Part shown: piece by piece, positions 51,767 through 61,045 of the stretch
Numbering within the stretch: the first letter of the stretch is position 1
Layout: every line of letters begins with the position of its first letter
Origin: an uncultured Lachnospiraceae bacterium
Lineage (GTDB): Bacteria > Bacillota > Clostridia > Lachnospirales > Lachnospiraceae
Length of the DNA: 64,000 bases
Assembly (NCBI GenBank): GCA_947631665.1
Contig: CANRMF010000009.1
Location: 1 to 64,000 of the forward strand
Direction: 5' to 3'
Program-made: the position numbers and the translations under genes
The notes under the pieces: model-generated
What the model was told of the DNA's origin: nothing
The model's input: only the letters and a program-made list of their open reading frames with translations
The model's database searches: none

Positions 51767-52396
51767 TTAAAGATTATTTTTCTCCGCGATGCGATAGGTC
51801 AGTTTCATCAGACTTTCTGATAAGTGAACATTTTCCACAATGATATCGTCAGAGAAGCTTAAATCCGTATGCGCAAAATTCCAGAACGCACGCACGCCGC
51901 ACGCCGCCAGTTTTTCGGCAATTTCACGCGCCGGCTCTTTCGGAAGCGTCAGCGCAACGATATCAATCTGATTTTCCAAAACATAATCATACAAATTTTT
52001 AATGTCGCAGATTTCCCCGTACTTTGTCTTTTTCCCAATCAGATTTGGATTTTTGTCAAACAGCGCGGTGATTTCAAATCCCCTGTTTTTGAAATTGCCG
52101 TAATTTGCAATCGCCTGTCCGAGATTTCCCGCCCCGACAATGACCATCTTGTGCTTTTGGTGAAGTCCGAGCAGTTTTCCGATTTCTTCATAGAGATACT
52201 CCACATTGTATCCGTATCCCTGCTGTCCAAAGCCGCCAAAGTTATTGAAATCCTGACGAATCTGCGACGCCGTTACATTCATCAGTTTGCTCAATTCGCC
52301 TGATGATATGCGCTCGATTTTCTGATGCCTCAATTCATCTAAATATCTGTAATATCTGGGCAGTCTTGAAACTACCGCTTTGGATATTTTATCCAT
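51767..52396 (-). CDS. rex: Redox-sensing transcriptional repressor Rex
   Basis: A 209-residue regulator. The N-terminal winged helix has MNVTASQIRQDFNNFGGFGQ and the C-terminal Rossmann domain has VGAGNLGQAIANY for NADH. It senses the NADH/NAD ratio and represses fermentation and respiration genes. A consensus promoter with an inverted repeat over its -10 lies upstream. The 65 bases to nnr contain only a GC palindrome (CCGCCGGCGG) without T-run, so readthrough is likely. Confidence 0.96.
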   Translation of the reverse strand: MDKISKAVVSRLPRYYRYLDELRHQKIERISSGELSKLMNVTASQIRQDFNNFGGFGQQGYGYNVEYLYEEIGKLLGLHQKHKMVIVGAGNLGQAIANYGNFKNRGFEITALFDKNPNLIGKKTKYGEICDIKNLYDYVLENQIDIVALTLPKEPAREIAEKLAACGVRAFWNFAHTDLSFSDDIIVENVHLSESLMKLTYRIAEKNNL

Positions 52397-52465
52397 AACC
52401 TGCCTCCTGACTTTTTCATTGAAAAAATCTTGATTTCACACCATATCCGTATTCCCGTAAATCTA

Positions 52466-52500
52466 TTTCCCATTATAAAGAGATGGGAAAAGATTGTCAA
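52466..52500 (-). promoter_or_regulatory. Consensus sigma-A promoter of rex with overlapping inverted repeat
   Basis: On the minus strand -35 TTGACA (52495-52500) and -10 TATAAT (52472-52477) at exactly 17 bases, both perfect. The arms TTTCCCAT (52466-52473) and ATGGGAAA (52483-52490) form a perfect 8-base inverted repeat centred on the -10 side. This does not match the usual Rex operator (TTGTGAnnnnnnTCACAA). A second TTGACA lies at 52506-52511. Confidence 0.78.
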
Positions 52501-52537
52501 ATTATTGTCAATAGGAGTTTTCCTTTCTCCGGGCAGT

Positions 52538-52572
52538 AAAAAAGGCCGCGCGCTCTTTTCATGCGGCAGCCC
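52538..52572 (-). terminator. Terminator after the Lys-rich secreted protein gene
   Basis: GGCTGCCGC pairs imperfectly with GCGCGGCC around a loop of about 12 bases, and TTTTTT follows on the minus strand. Confidence 0.7.
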
Positions 52573-52584
52573 TCTTTTACGGAT

Positions 52585-53139
52585 TTAAACTTTACTGCTT
52601 TTTACAAAATGATATGTCACTTTTACTTTCCTGACATTTTTTAATTTGGATTGATCTGCTTCAATGATATAAGTGTCTGCTCCATATAAAACCACCGTAG
52701 TTTTTGACTGTCCCTCCTTTAATAAATCTCTTTTTTCGACATTCAGATTGATTGCTCCATCTTTTTTTGCGATAGAAAGAAGTTTATATTGCAAATGATT
52801 TAAGTCGATATTTTCTGTTGCAAAAATCAATCCTTTTTTCTTAAAATATGATTTTTTGTATTTGTTCAGTTCTTTGATATATTTTTTTGAATGATTGTAA
52901 TTTTTCCTGATATATTTTTTTAATTTCACCAAATCTTTATAAGATTTTACAATTTTTTTATAACTGTTCTTATCGGTTGTACCCGAATATCTTTCGGATA
53001 CGCTGATAGTCTTGCATGGATAGCCGTTTACTTTTGCCGCTTTCACATGGGCGGGACAATTGGCTGATAACATCAACAGGACTGCCATGACGGCGGCAGC
53101 ATATTTTACCGTTCCAAAAAGTCTGCATTTTCTAATCAT
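52585..53139 (-). CDS. Small secreted Lys/Tyr-rich protein of unknown function
   Basis: A 184-residue protein with a signal peptide (YAAAVMAVLLMLSANCPAHVKA, cleaved about residue 35) and a mature part very rich in lysine and tyrosine (YIRKNYNHSKKYIKELNKYK). The C-terminal half has beta-like segments (TTVVLYGADTYIIEADQ, RKVKVTYHFV). No family is recognised. The base composition is strongly AT-biased. Its charge resembles the basic C-terminal modules of the other secreted proteins here, which suggests binding to anionic wall polymers; this is inference. Confidence 0.75.
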   Translation of the reverse strand: MIRKCRLFGTVKYAAAVMAVLLMLSANCPAHVKAAKVNGYPCKTISVSERYSGTTDKNSYKKIVKSYKDLVKLKKYIRKNYNHSKKYIKELNKYKKSYFKKKGLIFATENIDLNHLQYKLLSIAKKDGAINLNVEKRDLLKEGQSKTTVVLYGADTYIIEADQSKLKNVRKVKVTYHFVKSSKV

Positions 53140-53184
53140 ACTGTTTTCTCCTTCTGCTGTACAAGTTTTTTATTTCTGTAACGG

Positions 53185-53310
53185 CATTATTATACCATCT
53201 CGATGGAGATACCCGTTATTATACCATCTCGACCGTCATCTCGATGGAGATACTCGTCAAATCCCTCCTGACGCAAGCGTCATCGAGATTTTCCTCGTTA
53301 TTATACCACA
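53185..53310. repeat. Nested short direct and inverted repeats upstream of ABC-F gene
   Basis: The string TTATTATACCA occurs three times (near 53187, 53216, 53299), and CATCTCGATGGAGATAC twice (53195-53211, 53237-53253), with a reverse-complement CATCGAGAT at 53281-53289. ATCTC/GAGAT also forms small hairpins. This fills most of the 315-base gap between 53140 and 53454; I see no gene there. Confidence 0.75.
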
Positions 53311-53454
53311 ATTGTGTTATAAACGGAAATACAAAAAGACCTGCTTTTTCAGCATTTTTATCTTTATTTTTACGATATTTATGATAAACTGTTTTTCAGT
53401 AAAACTTTTTCGGAAAAATCATGCAGCCGCATGACTACATACAGGAGAAACTAT

Positions 53455-55374
53455 ATGATACTTTCATGTAACCACATATCGAAAGCCTACGGTACGGAAG
53501 AAATCTTAAACGACTGCTCCTTTTTCATCAATGAAAATGAAAAGGCGGCGATTGTCGGCAATAACGGCGCAGGAAAATCTACCATAATGAAAATTATTAT
53601 GGGGGAGCTTTCCGCAGACGAGGGCTCTGTCACCATCGGAAAAGACAAATCCATCGGCTACCTTGCCCAGTATCAAAATCTTGACAGCGCAAGGTCGGTT
53701 TATGAAGAAGTAAAATCCGTCAAACAGGATTTAATCGACATGGAAAACAGACTGAAGGAATATGAAAAAGCGATGTCGTCCCTGTCCGGAGAGGAATTAA
53801 ACCGCCTCATGGATTCCTACACGAAACTGGAGCACAATTTCCAACTGCAGAACGGATATTCCTATCGGAGTGAAATTGACGGTGTTTTAAAAGGACTCGG
53901 CTTTTTGGAAAATGATTTTTCCAAACCAATCGGCGCTCTTTCCGGAGGACAGAAAACAAGGGTTGCCCTCTGCAAACTGATTTTGGAAAAACCGGACATC
54001 ATTCTCTTAGACGAGCCGACCAACCATCTTGATTTGTCTTCAATTGAATGGCTGGAAAATTATCTGCTTGGTTACAAGGGGGCTGTTTTGCTGATTGCCC
54101 ACGACCGCTACTTTCTTGACCGGATTGTCACCAAAATCATTGAGCTGGAAAATACAAAGTGTACGGTTTATCAGGGAAATTACTCGCTGTTTTCCAAAAA
54201 GAAACAGGAAAAAAGGCAGGCGCAGTTAAACCTCTATCTGAAACAGCTAAGCGAAATCAAACACCAGCAGGAAGTCATTGCAAAACTGCGCTCTTATAAA
54301 CAGGAAAAATTTTATAAGCGCGCGCAGAGCCGCGAAAAGGCGCTGTCCCAGATGGATATGGTGGACAGACCGCAGGAGTTGTCGGAAACGATGTCCCTTA
54401 CGCTCGAACCGGACTGTGTCAGCGGAAATGACGTGCTGAGTGTGGAAAATATCGGTAAATCCTTCGGCGCGCGTCTGCTGTTTGAGGATTTGAGTTTTGA
54501 ATTAAAACGGGGCGAGCATGTCGCCCTGATTGGCGATAACGGCACCGGAAAGACGACGATTTTAAAAATAATCAACGACCTCTGCGATGCGGACAAAGGC
54601 GTAATCCGATTTGGGACAAACGTGCATATCGGCTACTACGATCAGGAACAGCAGGATTTGGACGATGAAAAAACGCTGTTTGAAGAAATCTCGGACGCCT
54701 ACCCGAAACTGACACAGACCAAAATCCGTAATACACTCGCCGCTTTTATGTTTACCGGCGACGACGTATTTAAGCGCATTGGCGATTTGAGCGGTGGGGA
54801 AAAAGGCCGCGTTTCTCTGGCAAAGCTGATGCTTTCTGAGGCGAACCTGATTATTTTGGACGAGCCGACCAACCATTTGGACATGACCTCCAAAGAAATT
54901 TTGGAAAACGCCGTCAACCAATATACCGGAACGATTTTTTATGTTTCCCATGACCGGTATTTTATCAACCAAACTGCCTCAAGAATTTTGGAGTTGAAAA
55001 ACAAAAAACTGGTCAACTACCTCGGAAATTATGATTATTATGAGGAAAAGAAGGCGCAGCTTAGCGCTGCCTTTGCGCCGGAGGAGACCGATATCAAAGC
55101 GACCGCTCCCCTCTCCAGCGGGAAACAGGATTATTTAGAAAGGAAGGCAAACGCCGCAAGGATCAGAAAATTGAAAAATGACATTGCAAAAGTGGAAGAA
55201 AAAATCAGACATTACGAGGAGCGTTTAAATGAACTGGACGAGATGCTGGAGGATCCGGAGATTGCGACCAATTCTGCGAAACTCAATGAAATTTCCAAAG
55301 AACAGAACGAAATCAGCGAAAAACTGGATTCCCTGATGGACGAATGGGAAGTTTTATCTGATGAATTGGAGTAA
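53455..55374 (+). CDS. ABC-F family ATP-binding protein
   Basis: A 639-residue protein with two ABC cassettes and no membrane segments. Walker A GNNGAGKST and GDNGTGKTT, signatures LSGGQKTRV and LSGGEKGRV, Walker B IILLDEPTNHLDL and LIILDEPTNHLDM, a charged linker between the cassettes (QLNLYLKQLSEIKHQQEV) and a C-terminal coiled coil (575-639). It resembles the YdiF group of translation factors; some ABC-F proteins protect ribosomes from antibiotics, but that cannot be told here. The ATG at 53455 has AGGAG upstream. Its last codons start a 26-bp repeat series. Confidence 0.93.
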   Translation: MILSCNHISKAYGTEEILNDCSFFINENEKAAIVGNNGAGKSTIMKIIMGELSADEGSVTIGKDKSIGYLAQYQNLDSARSVYEEVKSVKQDLIDMENRLKEYEKAMSSLSGEELNRLMDSYTKLEHNFQLQNGYSYRSEIDGVLKGLGFLENDFSKPIGALSGGQKTRVALCKLILEKPDIILLDEPTNHLDLSSIEWLENYLLGYKGAVLLIAHDRYFLDRIVTKIIELENTKCTVYQGNYSLFSKKKQEKRQAQLNLYLKQLSEIKHQQEVIAKLRSYKQEKFYKRAQSREKALSQMDMVDRPQELSETMSLTLEPDCVSGNDVLSVENIGKSFGARLLFEDLSFELKRGEHVALIGDNGTGKTTILKIINDLCDADKGVIRFGTNVHIGYYDQEQQDLDDEKTLFEEISDAYPKLTQTKIRNTLAAFMFTGDDVFKRIGDLSGGEKGRVSLAKLMLSEANLIILDEPTNHLDMTSKEILENAVNQYTGTIFYVSHDRYFINQTASRILELKNKKLVNYLGNYDYYEEKKAQLSAAFAPEETDIKATAPLSSGKQDYLERKANAARIRKLKNDIAKVEEKIRHYEERLNELDEMLEDPEIATNSAKLNEISKEQNEISEKLDSLMDEWEVLSDELE

Positions 55375-55480
55375 CCCTTTGATCTGACGAATTGAGGAAA
55401 TGTTTTATCTGATGTATTTTAGAAAACGCATTGATCTGATGAATTTTGGAAATGCATTGATCTGATGTATTGAGGAAACC
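55351..55480 (+). repeat. Five imperfect 26-bp tandem repeats starting in the ABC-F 3' end
   Basis: The anchor ATCTGA recurs at 55356, 55382, 55407, 55434 and 55460 (steps 26, 25, 27, 26). The first unit encodes the last residues and the stop of the ABC-F gene; the next four lie in the intergenic region (consensus ATTGATCTGATGAATT plus GAGGAAATGC). Confidence 0.88.
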
Positions 55481-55560
55481 TTTATTATTGCATTTTTGGG
55501 CGTTATCCCTTAAAATAAAATTATTACAGCAGCCTGTGTTCAGGCAGAACGGAGACAACC

Positions 55561-56493
55561 ATGAAAAATAAAAAAATTGTAGTCGCTTTAGGCAGAAACG
55601 CTTTCAGCGAATCTTTTCCAAAGCAGCAGGAACGTGTTAAGACAGCGGCAAAAGCCATCGCCGATTTGGTGGAAGAAAAATATGACGTCATTATCACGCA
55701 CAGCAACGGGCCTCAGGTCGGTATGATTCAGACCGCCATGACGGAATACTCCCGTTTAGATCCGAACCGTACCGTTGCTCCAATGAGTATCTGCGGCGCA
55801 ATGAGTCAGGGGTATATCGGATTTGATTTGCAGAACGCAATCCGGACGGAACTGCTCGGCCGGGGAATTTATAAACCGGTCAGCACCATTATCACGCAGG
55901 TGCGCGTAGATCCGTTTGACCGCGCTTTTAACGCGCCGTCCAAAGTTATCGGCCGTCTGATGACAAAGGAAGAAGCCGAAAACGAAAGAAAAAAAGGAAA
56001 TTATGTCGAATACGAAGAAGGCGAGGACGGCTACCGCAGAATTATTGCCAGCCCGAAGCCGATTGATATTTATGAAATTGACGCGATTAAGGCGCTCGTT
56101 GACGCACATCAGCTTGTTATTGCCGCAGGCGGCGGCGGAATTCCCGTACTCGAACAGCGCGCGGGACTCAAAGGCGCCAGCGCAGTCATTGAAAAGGACT
56201 ATACGGCTGCAAAGCTTGCCGATATGTTAGACGCGTCCGCACTGTTAATTCTGACCTCTGCCGATTACATGACCATCGAAAAAGACGGCCGGCAGACAAA
56301 CCTCGAAACCCTGACGGCTGCCGAAGCCGGACAGTTGATTTCCGAAGGGTACTTCGATCCGGTTACTTCTCTCCCGAAAATCGACGCCTCTGTGTCCTTT
56401 GTGCTTGCGGGAGAAGGAAGACGCGCCATTATTACCAATTTAGCCAAAGCCAAAGAGGGTATTCGCGGAAAAATCGGAACAATTATCCAGTAA
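55561..56493 (+). CDS. arcC: Carbamate kinase-like protein
   Basis: A 310-residue amino-acid kinase family protein. It normally makes ATP from carbamoyl phosphate and ADP. Motifs: VVALGRNAF (usual ALGGNA, so one glycine is arginine), THSNGPQVG (usual THGNGPQVG), AAGGGGIPV and LLILTSADYM. The length is normal. No arginine deiminase or ornithine transcarbamylase gene is adjacent, so it is an orphan here. CGGAGA precedes the ATG. Its 3' end seeds a 41-bp repeat series. Confidence 0.88.
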   Translation: MKNKKIVVALGRNAFSESFPKQQERVKTAAKAIADLVEEKYDVIITHSNGPQVGMIQTAMTEYSRLDPNRTVAPMSICGAMSQGYIGFDLQNAIRTELLGRGIYKPVSTIITQVRVDPFDRAFNAPSKVIGRLMTKEEAENERKKGNYVEYEEGEDGYRRIIASPKPIDIYEIDAIKALVDAHQLVIAAGGGGIPVLEQRAGLKGASAVIEKDYTAAKLADMLDASALLILTSADYMTIEKDGRQTNLETLTAAEAGQLISEGYFDPVTSLPKIDASVSFVLAGEGRRAIITNLAKAKEGIRGKIGTIIQ

Positions 56494-56620
56494 GACAGGA
56501 TAGCCGCAAAAAATCGGAATGGTTATCCATGAAAACTGGATAGTCACAGAAAAATCGGAACGGTTATCCATGAAAACTGGATAGTCACAGAAAAAACAGA
56601 ACGGTTATCCATGAAAATAA
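56470..56620 (+). repeat. Four 40-41-bp tandem repeats starting in the arcC 3' end
   Basis: The anchor AAATCGGAA recurs at 56471, 56511 and 56552, with a mutated fourth copy near 56594. The first copy encodes the last residues (KIGTIIQ) and stop of arcC; the other three are noncoding, with the consensus GGTTATCCATGAAAACTGG followed by ATAGTCACAG. Confidence 0.9.
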
Positions 56621-56631
56621 AATATCAAAAA

Positions 56632-56693
56632 AAGAACCCTGCGGCAATGTCATTCAGTTAAGATGATGACATTGACTGTCGGGTTCTTTTTTT
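56632..56693. terminator. Terminator shared by arcC region and ABC exporter
   Basis: AAGAACCC pairs with GGGTTCTT, with an inner CAATGTCAT/ATGACATTG stem, and TTTTTTT on the plus strand; on the minus strand it ends in TTTTTTTGATATTTTATT. It includes the last bases of the exporter gene. Confidence 0.88.
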
Positions 56694-58425
56694 ATATCTC
56701 CGTCATTTTATAGAGGTCATAATAAATGCCATGCTGCGCCATCAATTCCTGATGCGTGCCCTCCTCTTGAATTCCGTCTTCCGTCAGAACTAAGATTTTG
56801 CGGGCGTTTTTAATCGTTGACAGGCGGTGCGCAATCACCAGCGTCGTTCTGTTCTGCGCCAGTTTTTCCATAGACTCCTGCACGATTTTTTCGCTCTCAT
56901 TGTCAAGCGCCGACGTCGCCTCGTCAAAAATCAAAATCGGCGGGTTTTTCAGAAAAACCCTTGCAATGGAAATCCGCTGCTTCTGCCCGCCCGACAGCTT
57001 AATTCCCCGCTGTCCGATATCCGTCTCAAATCCATTCGGCAAAGACATAATAAAGTCATAGGCGTTCGCCTCTTTTGCCGCAGCGATGACTTCCTCTCTG
57101 TCTGCGTTTGGTCTTCCGTATAAAATATTATCAAAAATCGTTCCGGCAAACAGATATACGTCCTGCTGCACAATGCCAATCTGGTCGCGCAGACTTTTCA
57201 GTTTAATTTTCCTGATATCAATCCCGTCAATCGTAATCGTTCCCGCAGAAACTTCATAAAAACGCGGAATCAGATTACACAGTGTCGTTTTCCCCGCGCC
57301 GGAGGAGCCGACCAGCGCCACATAATCGCCGGCGTCTATCTGCAGATTCATATGTCTTAGAACGCGGTGCGCATTGTCATTGTAACGGAAAGAAACGTCT
57401 TCAAAACGAATATTTCCTTTGACATTTTTCAATTCAATGGCGTCTTGTGCATCTTTGATTTCAGGTTCAATGGCTAAAATCTGCAAAAACCGTTCATAGC
57501 CGGAGTATCCGTTCTGAAACTGCTCGGTAAAATCAATCAGCGTCTTAATCGGATCCGTAAAGATATTGATATAAAGCAAAAACGTGACCATGTCGGTCAC
57601 TGTAATCATATGACCGGTAATCATCAGCCCGCCCGCAAGAATGACAATCAGATTGATTGCCGTCGTAAACGCGGTCAGTCCGGAATGATATCCGCCCATA
57701 TATTTGTAATTGTTTTTCTTTGCCTCCAAAAAACCGTCGTTTCCAGTCTTGAATTTCTCATTTTCAATCGCTTCGTTGGCAAACGATTTCACAACGCGGA
57801 TTCCGGAGAGATTATCCTCAATCTGCTCGTTGATTGCGGCAATTTTAATCCGGTTTTCGCGAAATGTCCGCTTCATCTTCCGGTTGAAATAATAGGCGTA
57901 TATAAGCATTACCGGAACAAGAAGAAACGCCGCCACTGCCATCTTGATGTTGATGCTGACAAGAATAACCAGCGCGCCGATAATTTTAATCAGCGAAATT
58001 GCGACATTCTCCGGCCCATGATGCAAAAGTTCCGTAATGTCAAAGAGGTCGGAGGTAATCCGCGACATCAACTGCCCGACCTTCTGGTCGTCATAGAATG
58101 AAAAGGACAGTTTTTGAAAATGCGCAAAAATTTCCGCCCTCATATCATATTCAATTTTTGCGCCCATGACATGTCCGTAATTGGAAATATAAAAATTACT
58201 GTAACACTGTAGGGCAATCAAAACCGCCACGCCTGCTCCGATGAAAATGAGCTGCCGCTTGACTTCCTGCGCGTCCATATAAACGACCGTAGATGTAATA
58301 TAACGGACTACGAGCGGAATTACCAACGCGATTGCGGAAGCCAGAAATGCAAAAAACATATCCGTCAGAAACAGGCGCTTGTACGGTTTATAATATTTGA
58401 TTAGTTTTTTCAGATTTTCTTTCAT
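56692..58425 (-). CDS. ABC exporter, fused permease and ATPase
   Basis: A 577-residue half-transporter of the MsbA/LmrA type. The membrane domain has about six helices (20-310), and the ATPase has GSSGAGKTTLCNL, the signature LSGGQKQRISIAR and Walker B PILIFDEATSALDN. It should homodimerise and export a lipid, drug or peptide. The start lies only 13 bases after the FnIII protein stop, with a weak RBS, so translation may be coupled to that gene. Confidence 0.93.
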   Translation of the reverse strand: MKENLKKLIKYYKPYKRLFLTDMFFAFLASAIALVIPLVVRYITSTVVYMDAQEVKRQLIFIGAGVAVLIALQCYSNFYISNYGHVMGAKIEYDMRAEIFAHFQKLSFSFYDDQKVGQLMSRITSDLFDITELLHHGPENVAISLIKIIGALVILVSINIKMAVAAFLLVPVMLIYAYYFNRKMKRTFRENRIKIAAINEQIEDNLSGIRVVKSFANEAIENEKFKTGNDGFLEAKKNNYKYMGGYHSGLTAFTTAINLIVILAGGLMITGHMITVTDMVTFLLYINIFTDPIKTLIDFTEQFQNGYSGYERFLQILAIEPEIKDAQDAIELKNVKGNIRFEDVSFRYNDNAHRVLRHMNLQIDAGDYVALVGSSGAGKTTLCNLIPRFYEVSAGTITIDGIDIRKIKLKSLRDQIGIVQQDVYLFAGTIFDNILYGRPNADREEVIAAAKEANAYDFIMSLPNGFETDIGQRGIKLSGGQKQRISIARVFLKNPPILIFDEATSALDNESEKIVQESMEKLAQNRTTLVIAHRLSTIKNARKILVLTEDGIQEEGTHQELMAQHGIYYDLYKMTEI

Positions 58426-58438
58426 CTTTTATGGAATA

Positions 58439-59650
58439 TTATATCAGATACCAATATCTTTCTTTGTTGGATTTGACTGTCTTCTTGCCCATTTTGGCAT
58501 TTGCAATCACATAGATATAATAGGTCTTTTTCCTGTTTAATTTTTTCTTCTTAAATTTCGTCAGTTTATAAGAAGCTTTCTTTGTTGTCGCCACTTTTTT
58601 ATATCCGGATTTTGAGTTTAAGGATACATATACAGAGTAATTTTTTGCATTTTTTACTTTCTTCCATGAAATCTTGATATTTCTTCCGGATCTTTTCAGC
58701 GCCAAGTCCGGCTGATGACAGAGTCCTAAATAATCTGACCACTCGCCGTACAGATTTTTGCCGTTTACCGTAACATATCCGCGAACTCTTACTTTATAAA
58801 ACTGATTATTCTTTACATTCTTTATATACACTGAAGAAGAAGCAGACACTCCGGTAGAAACCGGTTTTTTGCCGTTCATCTTATACAACTGATACTGATA
58901 TCCATCATAATACTCAGGCTTATCCCACCCAAGAGAAACTTCTTTCAAAGATGAGTAGTAGGTTGAAACATAAAGATTTTTTATTTTTGCCGAAATTAAC
59001 CGCATATAATATGTATCCAGACTTTTCGTAGTTCCGGCTGCCTTATATGCTCCGGCACTTCTCACCGGCTTGATTTCAATATAGTCAAACGGAAGCGCCT
59101 CAGTGTTCTTTAATCCGCTAATCGTATAAGAGGTAGTGCTCACCTCAGCCTTGAAAATTTCAGCTCCATTCGTTCTATAATAAATCTGGTAAGATGTCGC
59201 GCCTGCCGCAGCACTCCATGCAATCGTCACGCTTGATGTAGTAGCGTCCGCCTGCCATACTTTATCAATACTTTTCGGATTTGTCGCAACCGGCAAAACA
59301 TCGGAATAAGGGCCGTATACCTGTGTATTATTATAACTCTGCCCTGTATATGCCCGAACTCTTACATAGTATGTTGTACCGGAATTCAGCCCGGAAATAG
59401 ATTCATTGGAAAGAAAAGTTCCTTCACTTTCCGTCTTCCATGTCTTTCCGTCTGCACTGATTTGTGTTTCATATCTACAATCCTCCAGTAACGCAGACCA
59501 TTCAAAAGACAGACTGTTGCTATAACTTCGCGTCTGCTGTAATCCGGTTACCTTTCCCGGAGCCTCCGCCGCAGAAACCAGCGCGCTCATGCCCAATGTC
59601 ATGATTGTTAATGCTGCCATCAATAAAATACTTTTCAAAAATTTCTTCAT
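58439..59650 (-). CDS. Secreted FnIII-repeat protein with Lys-rich C-terminus
   Basis: A 403-residue exported protein. Signal peptide 1-28 (SILLMAALTIMTLGMSALVSAA); four FnIII-like domains at about 30-125, 128-215, 222-315 and 318-403. The last has the basic pattern ISWKKVKNAKNYSVYV and TKFKKKKLNRKKTYYIYVIA seen at the C-terminus of the proteins at 1643 and 15051. No enzyme domain. The ATG at 59650 has a GGAGAAA site. It lies between icd and the ABC exporter in the same direction. Confidence 0.87.
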   Translation of the reverse strand: MKKFLKSILLMAALTIMTLGMSALVSAAEAPGKVTGLQQTRSYSNSLSFEWSALLEDCRYETQISADGKTWKTESEGTFLSNESISGLNSGTTYYVRVRAYTGQSYNNTQVYGPYSDVLPVATNPKSIDKVWQADATTSSVTIAWSAAAGATSYQIYYRTNGAEIFKAEVSTTSYTISGLKNTEALPFDYIEIKPVRSAGAYKAAGTTKSLDTYYMRLISAKIKNLYVSTYYSSLKEVSLGWDKPEYYDGYQYQLYKMNGKKPVSTGVSASSSVYIKNVKNNQFYKVRVRGYVTVNGKNLYGEWSDYLGLCHQPDLALKRSGRNIKISWKKVKNAKNYSVYVSLNSKSGYKKVATTKKASYKLTKFKKKKLNRKKTYYIYVIANAKMGKKTVKSNKERYWYLI

Positions 59651-59694
59651 CTCATTTTCTCCTATCTTATAAAAAATCAACTAATACTTATATC

Positions 59695-60903
59695 CTATAA
59701 AAGTGATACTAATGTGTTTCTGATTGCGCGGATAAATTCTTCTGTGTTCAGTTTCTTTTTATTTTCCAGCGTAGAAATCAGATATAAATCTCCGGTCATT
59801 TCACCGTTCTCAATCGTATCAATACATGCTTTTTCCAGCTTGTCCGCAAACTCCTGAAGCTCCTGCAGGTGGTCGAGCTCGCCGCGCTTTCTCAATGCGC
59901 CTGTCCATGCAAAAATAGTAGCAATCGGATTGGTAGAGGTCTCCTCCCCTTTCAGATATTTATAATAATGTCTCTGTACCGTTCCATGCGCAGCCTCGTA
60001 TTCAAAATAACCCTGCGGGGAAACTAAAACAGAAGTCATCATAGAAAGAGAACCGAACGCTGTCGCAACCATATCGCTCATCACGTCGCCGTCATAGTTT
60101 TTACAAGCCCAGATATAACCGCCTTCGGAACGCATTACTCTGGCAACCGCATCATCAATCAGTGTGTAGAAATATTCAATGCCTGCGGCGTCAAATTTTT
60201 CCTGATACTCTTTCTCAAAGATTTCGGCAAAAATATCTTTAAAAGTATGGTCATATTTTTTGGAAATCGTATCCTTGGTTGCAAACCAGAGATCCTGTCT
60301 GGTATCCAAAGCATAGTTAAAACAGCTTCTCGCAAAACTCTCAATCGAACCCTCAAGGTTGTGCATTCCCTGAATAATGCCTGCGCCGTCAAATTCGTGA
60401 ATGAGTTCTCTCTGCTCCTCTCCCGCTTCGTTGGTATATACCAGCTCTGCTTTTCCGGCGGCAGGGATTTTCATTTCCGTCGCCTTGTAAACATCGCCGT
60501 ATGCGTGACGGGCAATGGTAATCGGTTTCGTCCAGTTTTTGACATACGGTTCTACACCTTTTACAATAATCGGCGCGCGGAACACTGTACCGTCGAGCAT
60601 CGCACGAATTGTTCCGTTCGGACTTTTCCACATCTGCTTTAAGTCGTATTCCGTCATTCTTGCCGCGTTCGGGGTAATCGTCGCGCACTTTACGGCAACA
60701 CCGTATTTTTTGGTCGCCTCTGCGGAGTCAGCCGTCACCTGATCGTTTGTCTCATTTCTGTGTTCAAGTCCCAAATCATAATATTCCGTTTTCAAATCAA
60801 CAAACGGGAGTAACAGTTCATCTTTGATCAGCTTCCAGAGAACTCTGGTCATCTCATCTCCGTCCATTTCCACTAACGGCGTTGTCATTCTAATCTTTTC
60901 CAT
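59695..60903 (-). CDS. icd: NADP-dependent isocitrate dehydrogenase
   Basis: A 402-residue enzyme of the eukaryote-like (type II) subfamily: [16 protein letters not shown] start, [17 protein letters not shown], and [17 protein letters not shown]. It oxidises isocitrate to 2-oxoglutarate with NADP and supplies carbon for glutamate. The ATG at 60903 has a strong AAGGAGG site; 13 in-frame codons upstream are excluded. No other TCA-cycle gene is adjacent. Confidence 0.96.
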   Translation of the reverse strand: MEKIRMTTPLVEMDGDEMTRVLWKLIKDELLLPFVDLKTEYYDLGLEHRNETNDQVTADSAEATKKYGVAVKCATITPNAARMTEYDLKQMWKSPNGTIRAMLDGTVFRAPIIVKGVEPYVKNWTKPITIARHAYGDVYKATEMKIPAAGKAELVYTNEAGEEQRELIHEFDGAGIIQGMHNLEGSIESFARSCFNYALDTRQDLWFATKDTISKKYDHTFKDIFAEIFEKEYQEKFDAAGIEYFYTLIDDAVARVMRSEGGYIWACKNYDGDVMSDMVATAFGSLSMMTSVLVSPQGYFEYEAAHGTVQRHYYKYLKGEETSTNPIATIFAWTGALRKRGELDHLQELQEFADKLEKACIDTIENGEMTGDLYLISTLENKKKLNTEEFIRAIRNTLVSLL

Positions 60904-61045
60904 TTGAAATTCCTCCTTCTTCCCAAATGTCTTTTCAGCCACTTTTGTTCAGTCCGGTTGTAGTACCTGCTGAATTTACAGTTGAATTATAGCGAAATAA
61001 ACGCCGTTTGTCTATAAAAACGTTTCGTATCCGTCATTTTCTTTG

